From NCBI GenBank assembly GCA_033807775.1, contig CM066314.1, positions 40,772,001-40,836,000 on the forward strand: 64,000 nt of DNA, in the 5' to 3' direction. A program made the translations under genes and the position numbers. Shown in pieces: positions 11,120-21,687 of the stretch (positions are counted from its first letter, which is position 1; each line of letters opens with the position of its first letter). The stretch is from Saussurea involucrata (taxonomy: Eukaryota; Streptophyta; Magnoliopsida; Asterales; Asteraceae). The notes below the pieces were generated by a model. It had not been told where the DNA came from and did not search any database. It worked only from the letters and a program-made list of their open reading frames with translations.

Positions 11120-11915
11120 AAACTAAAGTCGCAAGATCAAAGCTCTCGACAGGTTCGTTCCTCTATCCCTAAATTAATATATTTTCCACAGGGATAAATC
11201 TACTATGGTGCCTCGTCGCACGAAAACATAGTCGACCGCAGGACAATATTTCTCCGTGTCATTCTGTCATTTAAAACCTATCTTTTCCTCCCAAAAAGGA
11301 TACGGTAATAAATGACAGGGGGCAAATAGAGAGAGTCTGAAATGGTACGTTCTCTAACTCTTTTTCATACGATTTTTTCTCACAAAACGATTACTGACTT
11401 AAGCATCAGAGGGTCGTTGGTTAGCCAACGACCAACCCCCGACATCATTTTATCGCAGGATCGTACGACAATAATCACTAAGTCTACTATATGACTTTAA
11501 ATTCGCAGAGTCGCACGACATACATGATCAGGTCTGTGACTTGATCATCCCTCCATAGGGGCATACGATACAAACTCATTATACGGTCTAATCGTACGAT
11601 CGCAAAGTCTAAACGATTTTACCCCTAAGTCTCTTAACTTAGAAAATGCTTTAATCGCGTGTTCACATATTTGTTTTACTCATCGTATTACAATGTATGC
11701 CTCAGTCGCATGATTTCCTATGTGTCCTGTGTTCAAATTCATAATTAAACATGGTTTGGATAAAGCATAAGATTCAAAGCAAAAGATATATTTGTTGAGT
11801 AAACCATCATATACATACTCAACCCTCGATAGGTCAAGTGGCAAAAACAACAAGGAAAGAAAAAATTCTAGACGACAGGGGGAACATCGGTCATATCCCT
11901 GCTCGAAGTCCCGAC
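11120..11915. other. Element D spacer where pol would be expected
   Basis: About 800 bases between the end of gag-protease and the antisense gene, with no reading frame of note and no RT, RNase H or integrase motif on either strand. It contains an internal purine tract (GACAGGGGGCAAATAGAG, near 11306) that resembles the true polypurine stretch before the 3' LTR. Confidence 0.7.
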
Positions 11916-13517
11916 CTAAGGGCCTTCATCTGCCACTCCTCCCGCACGAATCTCCTGCAGTTCATATTGAGCATCGAAAAGTTGGATGGCCAGCTCATCG
12001 GCACGCGCCATGGCCAACTTCTCCCTATCTAAAGCCGCTCTCTCCCTCTCCAATGTTGCAGCTCCCCTCTCAAGAGCAGACGCCACCAGATCTTCAACTC
12101 TTGACGTCTCAGCATGTAACGCCAAGGAAGACTGAAACGTCTGTGAAAAATAAAAGATGCATTCAAGAACATTCGACAAAGATTACACAAGTCATGAAAG
12201 ATTGACACTCACCGTGAACGCCAAACTGGCAACTCGAGATCTCATCTCTCCGGATGGAACTCCGTGAAAACGCTCCCCGAAAGACGGGAGCAAATACTTC
12301 CCCAGATGAGGGAACGACGACGTCCCGTCTAGGACACCATCCGCCATAAAGTCAGACGGAAATGTAAAATTGACCGTCATAACTTCGGCCGACGATCCCT
12401 CGCCCCTGTCGGCAGATATTGGGATCGACACTTGAGGCACCGGTTTCGTCACGGTCGCCGGAAGCGCAGAACTTGCTGGTGTCGTGCCCATCACGCCAGG
12501 ACGGCTAGATGACGCCCTCGCCTTCTTAGGCAGAACAACTCCCGGTGAGTTATCAACCCTCGACGACGGTTCCCTCAGGACTGTCCTCTTGGTTCTCTTC
12601 TCGCTCGACCCAGCTGTCGAAACATTTTCACCCCGAAGGGCACGCATAACCTGCTTCCCTCTCGCCCTAGAGACCGATTTCCTCTCGGTCGGCACTGATC
12701 AGGAAATACATGAAGCGTCAGACAGATAGAGTAAACGAAATAAAATAAACTATGGTACACTTACCAGTCGCCTCTTCCTGTATGTCTTCATCTCCTTCTT
12801 CTATCACGTCCTCATCCTCGTCCTCGACCGCCGATTGCCACGAAACGAAAGATCGGTCATCAACACTAAGACTCAAGAACTTGTTGATCTTAGCCTGGGA
12901 ATCCGCAGTCGGTTTCACTTCATCAAACCGAATCTCTGAAGGTGACAAGAGGAGAATGATAAATAGAAGTTATAAAAATAAATAAAACTCAGAAACAAAC
13001 GAAGCATACCTGTCTCATTCCAGTCTGACCGTATCCAATTGCTGCTGGAATCCAACGACTCGGTAAGAACAAATACATACCTCGACTTCCACCCACGATC
13101 ATTGACGCCAGTTCCCAAAACCAAGGCACGATCACCCTTGAACTTAGAATAAGGACTATAACGCCAGTTCTTATCCTTTCTAACTTGGTACGCCGCCAAG
13201 AAATCATTCATGATCATAGGAGACTCCCATTTCGCGGACACTCGCTCAATAACCAGCAAAACTCGCCAAAGTTGGGGCATCAATTGTCCCGGCGACACAT
13301 CGAAATCCTGCATGAATGACTTGGCTAAACCAGAAAACGGCCATTGAAACCCTATCTTAAAAGGATACTCGTACAAAACGAGATATCCCTCAGGGCAATT
13401 CTTAGAACGAACAATCCCCGGACACCGCAACTCTACATTTGCAGGATTTTTTGCTAAACTCCTAAAAGCATCTAAGTCTACGTGATTCATGATAAGACTA
13501 GCAGGCTCCGTCGACAT
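11916..13517 (-). CDS. Element D antisense gene: intact four-exon gene, 461 residues
   Basis: Minus-strand exons are 13517-13010, 12935-12765, 12694-12213 and 12140-11916. All three introns are GT-AG, 73-75 bases long, and the phases join without a stop (1386 nt). Residues ~45-150 hold the block LYEYPFKIGFQWPF, then VSPGQLMPQLW and DRGWKSRYVF. This resembles the plant family annotated as 'putative gypsy type transposon' (PF04195, from memory). Exon 3 is basic and Ser/Pro-rich (KRTKRTVLREP, PKKARASSSRP), possibly a nuclear signal. Exon 4 is a likely coiled coil (LERERAALDREKLAMARADE). Its role is unknown. Antisense reading frames are known in Tat elements such as Grande and Retand; the intact multi-exon structure is what stands out here. 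A TATA-like site lies just upstream. Confidence 0.78.
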
Positions 13518-13544
13518 TGTAAATCAGAAGACAGAACAAGGTCT

Positions 13545-13551
13545 TATATAA
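13545..13551 (-). promoter_or_regulatory. TATA-like site of the element D antisense gene
   Basis: TATATAA within GTTTATATAAGACC on the minus strand, about 30 bases upstream of the ATG at 13517. The untranslated leader would be very short, so the real start or promoter may differ. Confidence 0.35.
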
Positions 13552-13964
13552 ACGCTCTCAACTGCGGTTTGAAGATTTGCAACGATTCGAGTAAGTTCGG
13601 ACGAAGAATGGAAAGGAATCAAGGCGAAATCTCTTCCCAAATAAACACTTCGAAGAATGGCAAGAAAAGATTCGTCGTGATCTGTATTGATACCAACAAT
13701 CGCATCAAATCGAATCCCTGGATGATCGCCGCGCATCCCTGTCCTTTCGTATGACCGCAAGGATCGTCGACACCTGTCATCAACAGCTGGTAAGCACAAT
13801 CGTGTGTCACCATGACGTCACGACCTCGTTCCCTTTTCAACTTCTCGTCCAGTTAGAAGCGAACCAGTCTAGTCTCAAAGCAACTAAGGCAAAACTCAAA
13901 ACCCTTATTTCCTATGCGTCTGATTGACAAAATTTAAAACTTAATTTGACATTCAATTTTCAAA

Positions 13965-13978
13965 TTTTGGGGGCAAAC
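13965..13978 (+). other. Element D polypurine stretch
   Basis: TTTTGGGGGCAAAC immediately before the 3' LTR. The same motif precedes the LTRs of elements B and C. Confidence 0.65.
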
Positions 13979-14931
13979 TGTTTGGGCAAAAAATCACGTC
14001 GTACAACCACGACCAAAGCAGGTAAGACGCACGTTATAATCCAAATCTTGTATTAAGATAAGGTCTCGACAAGAACCCAGAAAACATCCGTCGTCTCCCG
14101 TAAAAGGTAAGTCGTACGTCTCCCATGACGCTCGACCATAGCATCGCCCGTCCCGTACGACCATCGCGTAAGATCATTGCACCTTCGACCAAACCTAACG
14201 TTAACCTTGACTGTTACGTTTGTTAAGTATTTAATGCAGGAGTCAAAGCCATTAACAGCAAGCAGCCATAACGGACGAAGAGCATTATGGATAATCACTC
14301 CGACGACCGTTTCCAGCCGTTGTAGCCGTTGATCAAATCATTAATGGAGCTAATCAATGGCACGAAGACTACAAAAGTCAAGCTAAAGCCTCATTTCAAA
14401 GGACATCAGTTAACCTCCAATATACATCAGCGAACATCACCAAACAGCAGAGAAAATCATCCAAACTCATAGCAAAGAACATTCAAACTCTGGAGATCAA
14501 GTACTGAAAGCCAGAACCTTACAGCGAACTCAAGAACATTCGAACGAAAGCTCAAGTATCGCTCTCGACGCACGACAACAGACCTCGACCAACAGTTGAT
14601 TACACTTTGTATTCACACGACAAACACCTGTTTTTACATTTAAACACTTGTACTTTACATTTCGAAGCTTTTCCTTCATTTGTATTGTAATCATCGTACG
14701 ACCGACGCCAGTACCAAGGACGTCGCCCCTGATTGGCGACCATACTGCAGCGACGACACCCATTGTCGTCCGCAGGTTTTTTCCTCGCTTGAGGTTTTTC
14801 CTGCGTCATCAAATCCCTTGTCTCGTTTATTTTTTCCCTCGTCGCACGTCTCGTCGAAAGATCCTTTCTTTAGTTGATTAAGTCCACATCGACCTTAAGT
14901 TGTCCCTTTGGTGCGCTTTTTGGCATTAACA
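13979..14931 (+). repeat. Element D 3' LTR (953 bp)
   Basis: Starts TGTTTGGGCAAAAAATCACG and ends TGGCATTAACA. Equal in length to the 5' LTR, with about 16 scattered substitutions by eye. Confidence 0.92.
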
Positions 14932-14936
14932 GTTAC
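14932..14936. repeat. Element D target-site duplication, right copy
   Basis: GTTAC, identical to 7714-7718. Confidence 0.9.
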
Positions 14937-15156
14937 CAAAGGACTTTCGCCCCTGTTTGGCGATCATAGTGCACCATCGACTCTCACAAGTCGACCGCGG
15001 TTTCTTCCCTCGTTTGGGTTTTCCGCGTCACCAATTCTCCTGTCTTATTTACCTTTTTTCGCGATTGTGTTGATTGGTCTTGAGATCTCTTTCTTTAGTT
15101 GTTAAAAGTTCCACATCAACCTTAAGTTATCCTTTAAGTGATTTTTGGCATTAACA
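14937..15156 (+). repeat. Element B 3' LTR, right part
   Basis: Continues the LTR broken at 7718 and ends TTTTTGGCATTAACA. It still holds the CGCCCCTGTTTGGCGA and TTCCTCGTTTGGGTTTT-like blocks seen in the other family LTRs. Beyond it the sequence switches to the internal region of element H. TCGGC (15157-15161) is the predicted B target duplication. Confidence 0.85.
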
Positions 15157-17603
15157 TCGGCAGGTTCTTTTACCACACAAGGAAGGTCATCCAGCTAGAT
15201 CTATTTGTCACAATCGCTACCACAATTTATTAAAACTTGGCTACACCTTCCCAATATACTAACAATCCTTGACTTCGAAGCCAAAAAGTTGACACCTAGT
15301 CATACCACCCAGCTTTGAACCCCAACAGAACTCCACCCATGAGTCCATTCGTCGAGCATTCTCACAAAACTAAGGTTATCAATATGGTGTCTAAAGGGTC
15401 CCTCATACGAAAATTGACCAAGGCCCAAAACAAAGTTGCCAACAAGATGGTTACCACCAACCTTAATAGGAAATGCCACGAGTCTAACCTTCCAGTTACA
15501 AAATACGCCGACTCTACAAACAGCACTACTTGGCCTACGGTAGCAACACGCTTTAAAATACCCAGCCTTCCACGGTCGAAGTTCTATACACACTTACTCT
15601 TAACCGGGGTTACTTAACCTTTCCAAGATTCTAATGAGTTCAAGGTTTTTCAAGTGAAACACTTAACAACTATGCCAATTGAAAAACGTTTACAGAAAGT
15701 TTCAACACAAAGGTTTCATATCAATTTAATTGTAACCACAAAATCTACTACTATCAATTTGGTAGTTGTGCAAAAATGGACACGCTCGTCCCACATATGA
15801 AAATCATATTTAAAACCATTTCATCATAATTTAGGTTATTAACAAAACACAAAAACATACTAAACAACTTCTTTGGAATGAACCGCTACGGCTCTAGTAT
15901 GGATTGATTTATGTCATGCACGTAAGTTAATTTCCTACTTTAAGTAGTGTGCAACAAAAGATTTGAACGTACTTCAAAAGAAGTTTAAACAACATCCGAT
16001 TCCAAAATTCCTCCTTTAGCCATAAAATGACATGAAAACAAGTTCACCCACAAAGTTTGCACGCGTCGGTTTCTTTCACAAAAATGACATGAGTGTTTAC
16101 AAAGTTATGCATATCCCTAGGTCAATTTAATGCCTTTGCGTGAAATGATAATAAAATAATCATGTATTCAAAAGCGTACAAAGCAAATCGTTAAGAAATA
16201 AAATCAGGATGTTCTTTCATGCACTACTTACGTCACGTATAAACAAATCTGTACACTGAACAAGTTGCAACAAAATGTGCAACACAAATCTTTGAAAGAG
16301 AATTTACGCGACACCAAAGTTCCAAAACTCATCCCTTTTTGGTCGTCCTATAGCATAAAATAATATTTCTCAACAAAACCCGAATGAGACAAAATGCCCA
16401 TCATAACCCATAAATCCTCACATAATAAATGGAGTATGCACATTACGAGATTGTACTCACGCGACACAAAACGTCGTAAAACGAAACTCCGTAAAACTCC
16501 ATGGGTTCAATGGCCTCAAATCAACTAAATGACTCCAAACCTTTCGTCTCCAGAAACCGAATTGCATAAAGCAAAAATCATGACTTCAAATGTCAAAATT
16601 CCGAAAATTCCCTTTTTGTTGTAATACCATATAAACGGCATTGTTCAACAAACTCGCATTAAATAAATTCTCCAAAATAGCTTTACATAGACATAATGAA
16701 AGATAACTTTCCGTCCGAACCTTAAAATATGTGGAGGAAATCCAATGTTAAAGTCATAAGCCGTAGTTACTTGTCCAACACCTTAAACAACATTAAAATA
16801 TGGATACCACTGTATCCGAAAGTAACGTTGTACAACAACAAAATAAAGCAAGTCCCGACGGAGTTTGCAACTCCCGCAATAACATAATTTCATGCATGTT
16901 CAAAACCATGATTTAAAATCTTGTGTGTGCTAAACGTTTTTCCGAGATTTTGTAACTCAATCCACATGAGGATTTGAAACACAAGAAATAACTGATGCAA
17001 TTTATCTTTAAAAATAAATTGTGTGCATGAACTTAGTCGGCACTCAATGTCTCAAACCATACTCCTCCAAATCCCTCCGGTCATACTACCGTCATCCGGA
17101 TGCTCAAACATCTTAAGGAAAAATTTGGAAGTTACATCGATTAACCTTACGATTTCTCCTCGAATTAAGGTCGATTCAATAAGCCTGTGGTTCTAATCCA
17201 ACCATCAACTTCGACCCGAAATGGTCCACTTAATGCAATTATCATGCTTATTGTCACTCCAAGTGACTAATGCTAAAGTCGTCAATCTCTTCCAACGACT
17301 ACCCGCTTAGAAACTTTTCACTACCCCAACGGTCATCACATTAAAATAGTTCAAGTATGCACATGTAACTAGTAGGTTCACCACAACACTGGCCAGGTGT
17401 AATTATGAACGTATCGTACATGATTATCCTTGCTACCCTCGACGTGATTCTCATTTCTAGTGACTCCATCGACCTCAAAACATCCTATCTTAAAGTGCTT
17501 AATGGTGAATTTTCACTCTCATTTACTTAAAAGAACGCTAGTTTGAGTCTAGGTATCCGAAATCAACACCTAATTCTCTCAAACTTATGCTCTGATACCA
17601 ACT
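15157..17603 (-). mobile_element. Element H internal region: non-coding LTR retrotransposon, minus strand
   Basis: No substantial reading frame. On the minus strand it starts with a tRNA-iMet primer site and GAGAGAATTAGGTGTTGATT, which is identical in element F (45501-45520). Further in it matches other parts of F, for example a version of GTGGGACGAG.GTGTCCAT (F ~47750) and AGGTGTCAACTTTT (F ~48246). Element B interrupts it at 15156/15157. The remainder and the 3' LTR should lie left of the window. This is a LARD-type element: long LTRs, primer site, no proteins. Confidence 0.75.
17589..17600 (-). other. Element H primer-binding site (tRNA-iMet type)
   Basis: TGGTATCAGAGC on the minus strand, three bases after the LTR end. 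This is the standard initiator-methionine tRNA primer site of plant LTR elements. Confidence 0.85.
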
Positions 17604-19253
17604 TGTAACACCCTCGAATTGGGAAAGAGCAACTAAATAAAAATTTCGATAATACATCCAAAATAATAGAATTTCTCCCTATAAACTAATGAGGGAAATA
17701 CCTCAATTTAAAGTCTATGATTAACCTCAAAAAGTTATAACCTAAATTTCATTACAAAGACTAAAACCACATCGGGTGTTACTTAACCCAAGCACAAGTT
17801 GTTAATCCCAAAGATGAATGCGGAAAACTTCACTTAAGTTATTCACCTCTCGAGCACTTTACTAGCACACGGCCTTTCACAGTGTCACTAGAACTACTCC
17901 CAACCGGAATGACTAAAGCACCCGAGCATGTAAATATCAATAATGTGCAATAATATGCAATATGTTGCAATAAATGCAAACCATAAATAAGACTCCACAT
18001 TGAGCCATCAAAACCGGACAAAATGTCCCCAAGACTTTCTCAAAGTCAAAACCGAGCAAAATGCTCAAAACCCATTAGACCCATAAATAACGGTCCTCAT
18101 AATACAAAATGCATTTAGGCATCGTTCAGGTAAACATATACCACAAAATCATCATTAACCCAAAACTCGACGCGGGTTAAAACAAAGGGTTTCCCCAAAT
18201 GGACTCATACCCTTATAATTCTCAAAATGACTCATGACACTAAAATGTGCATTTTCCCAAATGGTTTGTAAAATCAATTATACCCACATGATTAAACCAT
18301 TGAATAAGCTCCATTTGAGCAATAAATCATTTAAGGACGTATTTATGATTTCTACACATCAAAGTATCCCAAAATCCCAAATATGGATGTTTTACAAACT
18401 TTATAAAGTTAAACACTTCAAAAAGGTCAAACTTACCCGATAACTCAACAATTGATAATTTTAAGTAAAACACACAAATACTTGGAAAATAACATTTTTG
18501 GCATGTACAACGTTTTCGCAAATCAACTTGAACTCACCTTGCTAGATTTAGGCTAAATCTAGATTTTCCCCGAACGTAAGCTCCTTTGAAGAAACTTGAA
18601 TCTTCAAGCCAAATCTTCCAAAAACCTAGATCCATAAGTTTCCAACCATAAATATTCACATCCAACCATAAAGAATCATTCCCCAAACATTTTACATCAA
18701 GATCTCAACTTATACCAAAACCCTAATTTCATAGATGAAGAAGGAGAAGGTTTCCTTAACCAAGCATAACCAAAATCACCCAAATAAAGCTCACAATAGA
18801 AATAGAAGATGAAATCAACAAAACCCTAGCTTTTGGGTAGAGAGAGATTACCTTCATCACTTGAATCCTCCAAATAAAAGCTCCCAGTCTCCACAAAAGC
18901 TTCAAGGTTCCATATCTTCAACAATGGTGGAAATGTGTTTGATTTGAGTGGAGAAGGTGAAGAAGAGAAGGAAGGATTTGAGGTTGTCTTGAGGGAGAAA
19001 TCGGTTTAGAGAGAGAGGGAGAGAGAGTTGTGGTTTTGAAATGAAATGAGGAAGAGAGAGGGAAAGGTTTCTTAAAAGCACAAAATATCTCACCAGGCCC
19101 TTCGCGGACGTCCGGCTAAGCCACCTACGGACGTCCGGCCCTTGAGCTGATCGAACCCCGCGAATTCTCGGTTGCTTCCGCGGACGTCCGGCCTTGCGCC
19201 CATGCGGACGTCCACAACTCAAAAGTCAAAACTCCAATTTTTGGGGTGTTACA
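17604..19253 (-). repeat. Element H 5' LTR (1650 bp)
   Basis: Read on the minus strand it begins TGTAACACCCC (19253) and ends GGTGTTACA (17604). Near its start are four copies of the palindromic core GGACGTCC (19105-19213), followed by a CT-rich stretch. The ends and layout resemble the LTRs of element F. Reading frames within it (for example 18902-19222, minus) are LTR sequence, not genes. Confidence 0.85.
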
Positions 19254-20262
19254 TAAACTCCATTTCAATTTTTCTTCTCTTTTTAAGTTGACGAACATAA
19301 TTGCAAATAAAAACATAATAAACATACCTGATATGCACTTCGATTTCAACAAGCAATTTGATCGATTTCAAGAACCCTATTGAAGAAGATGAGATGATGA
19401 TGAAGCAGAATGTTGAATCGTCGATTTCAACAAGCACTTCCTTTGACCGATTTTAGTTTCCACATAATGGTCTCCAATTAATTAAACAAAATAAATAAAA
19501 ATACAACTCAACAGCTATTACCGATTACCTGGGTAGCAGGTAAGTGGGTCCGTTTTTGATAATAAAGTTGTCATACACCCTTAAATGTGTATTTTAAAAG
19601 TATGCTCCCCAAAACAGAAACTAGAGTAAAGTACGTTGCAATTAAAAGTTTCCAACTCAACAATTAATAGGTCGGTACGTAATTGGATAACTATACAAAC
19701 ATTTATAAAAATAAAATAATTCTCGATGCATCATGGAAGTTTTACGTAATACCTCGCTTCTCAGTTGGACCATAAGCAATCAAGCAGACATAGAGATGCT
19801 TAATCCCAAGTTCCAATTGTTCTGGAACTCAAAAGAGTTGTAACGAATATCTCTACTAAAACTCGCTTTAATTTAGTTTTGGTCGAGTTGTTGAACCACC
19901 ATCGGTACTCATTAATTAATTCGGTCAGTATACATATTCAAATTATGTATAAAGATGTGTTTTGTTAAATAAAAAAGTCATATTTATCATATATTTTCAA
20001 TTACAAAATGTTCGAATAAACAAACAAACTAGCCTCATTCGCCAAGGCATCGATCTTAATGAGTTTGCTTCGAACCCAAGAAAACAATTTATTTTGAAAA
20101 CGATGGTTTAATTTTGTTGGTTTTAATCATACAAGAAAACCCACATTGTATACATACCTTGCTTCACAATTTAAACTTCAAAGGTCTTTATTTTTTGTTC
20201 CACACAATTTACTTCTAAGACGACTCTTATACCAATAAATGAACCTAAGTGTGAAACATTTT
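19254..20262. other. AT-rich intergenic sequence
   Basis: No gene, RNA or clear repeat recognised on either strand. The element H target duplication would begin here (TAAAC, 19254-19258). Confidence 0.5.
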
Positions 20263-20484
20263 AGGGTCCGTTTTATTTGCAAACCATGTACCTTTTACGA
20301 ACTTTGCAGACCAATCTCAATCATATATTTAGATAATCTAGGGTGTAGATAAAATCACTTCCTAAATTTACTCTCAACCGCATTTTATAATTGCCTCAAT
20401 ATTTGAAAACAAACAAAATCAACAGTTGAGATTAGATTTGTAGAGTTTGTAAGAATTACATGGTTTGCAAATGAAATGCACCCT
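20263..20484. mobile_element. MITE with about 28-bp terminal inverted repeats
   Basis: The left end AGGGTCCGTTTTATTTGCAA and the reverse complement of the right end, AGGGTGCATTTCATTTGCAA, match at 17 of 20 positions and continue into CCATGTA. It is 222 bp with no coding. The target duplication was not clear, so the superfamily is not assigned. Confidence 0.6.
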
Positions 20485-20762
20485 ATGTAGATGGTATATA
20501 TAAATATAAAACGGTAATCAGATGAGAACTATAAAATAATTTAGAGCCATGAGAATCAGACATAATCATTAATTGAATTTAATCTATGGCTATGAGAGGT
20601 GACGATATTTTTGTGATATTTTTGAAATTTGAAACTAATTATTGGATAAATGACAAGTTGAAAGGGGCATTCACGTTATTTGATATCCAATCCACCACAA
20701 CTTTTTATTTCTCCTGCAACATACAAAATCTATGCATCATACTTTCTCTACAATTTATCGTA

Positions 20763-21076
20763 ATGGCTCGTTCAAAACAAACCGATCGTAAATCAACCGG
20801 AGGAAAGGCTCCAAGGAAGCAACTCGCCACAAAGTGAAGAAGGCCCACATATTTCGTCTTGGAACAGTGGCACTCCATGAAATCAGAAAGTACCGGAAGG
20901 GTACTGAGGTTTTAATTAGAAAACTACCATTCCATAGACTGGTTCAAGAAATCGCACAGGCTTATTTGGTCGGGCTTTTTTAGGACACAAATTTATGTAT
21001 TATTCACACCAAGAGAGTGACGATTATTCCAAAGGATATTCAACTTGCTCGGAGGATCGTTGGCGAGAGGGCTTGA
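20763..21076 (+). pseudogene. Histone H3 processed-type pseudogene
   Basis: Starts MARSKQTDRKSTGGKAPRKQ and reaches LATK, then a frame change (stop TGA at 20835). After the frame change the H3 core continues (FRLGTVALHEIRKY, LIRKLPFHRLVQEIAQ), then AYLVGLF with TAG where a Glu codon belongs, and finally RVTIIPKDIQLARRI and GERA followed by TGA. About 11 residues after LATK and about 20 between EIAQ and AYLVG are missing. No intron is present. With two deletions and two stops it cannot make H3. There are also substitutions in the normally invariant tail (T3S, A7D). Confidence 0.9.
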
Positions 21077-21687
21077 TTGACTTTAAACATTTCATTTGTT
21101 GGATTCGCTGAATTTTTAGAGATAATGGTTTAAGGTTCTAGCTTAAGTGAACAGCGTTCTCACAAATATGTTGTTTTGCTATTGGCATTTGTATGATTAT
21201 ATTCTTGATAGTTATATTCTTGATATTTATGCAATTTCTTGATGATTATTTTGGATTTAAACTTGTTGAAAACCCCAGTATGTGATTTCTACTTCATCAA
21301 TCTTATTTATGGTGTTCTTGGTTTCGCTAAATTCACCGGGAGAGGATGATCTTAAAGGGTAAAACCATAGTCCTCCATCGAAACCCTAGCGATAAAACCA
21401 AAACCGTACACGAGATGATTCACTACACCACCAAAACTCCGGTCATGGAACAAAGGTTTATTTATGGCGGTGATTGCAATCCAAGAGGTTCTTCAAAAGT
21501 AGAAGTTTGTTCACAAAATTGGTGTTTTTTGTTTCCAAAACTGTGTTTCATGTGGTGAAATAACATATAAACGAAAATTGTGTTTGATTTCATAATGTGA
21601 AATAACATATAGACGAAAATTGTGTTTGATTTCATGAGGTGAGATTAAAATTGTCCTTTTATTTCATGTGGTGAACTAATATATATA
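21077..21687. other. Intergenic sequence after the H3 pseudogene
   Basis: No recognisable gene. A 70-codon frame at 21346-21558 has no known motif and I do not support it as a gene. A short imperfect tandem repeat (units around ACATATA.ACGAAAATTGTG, 21563-21630) lies within it. Confidence 0.45.

Larger units (their letters stand above)
7719..14931 (+). mobile_element. Element D: complete gag-only Tat-type LTR retrotransposon with an antisense gene
   Basis: A 7213-bp element with two 953-bp LTRs, a primer site, gag-protease on the plus strand, a gene on the minus strand, a polypurine stretch and a perfect 5-bp duplication (GTTAC). It sits inside the 3' LTR of element B. It has no reverse transcriptase, RNase H or integrase, so it must have moved with enzymes supplied by another element. 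Read by eye, the LTRs differ at roughly 16 positions, so the insertion is fairly young. The protease DGGSS site, the zinc-knuckle form and the antisense gene all point to the Tat lineage. Confidence 0.92.

Noticed and set aside
18902..19222. 106-codon minus-strand frame
   Set aside because: Lies in the element H LTR and runs through its GGACGTCC repeats; no domain.
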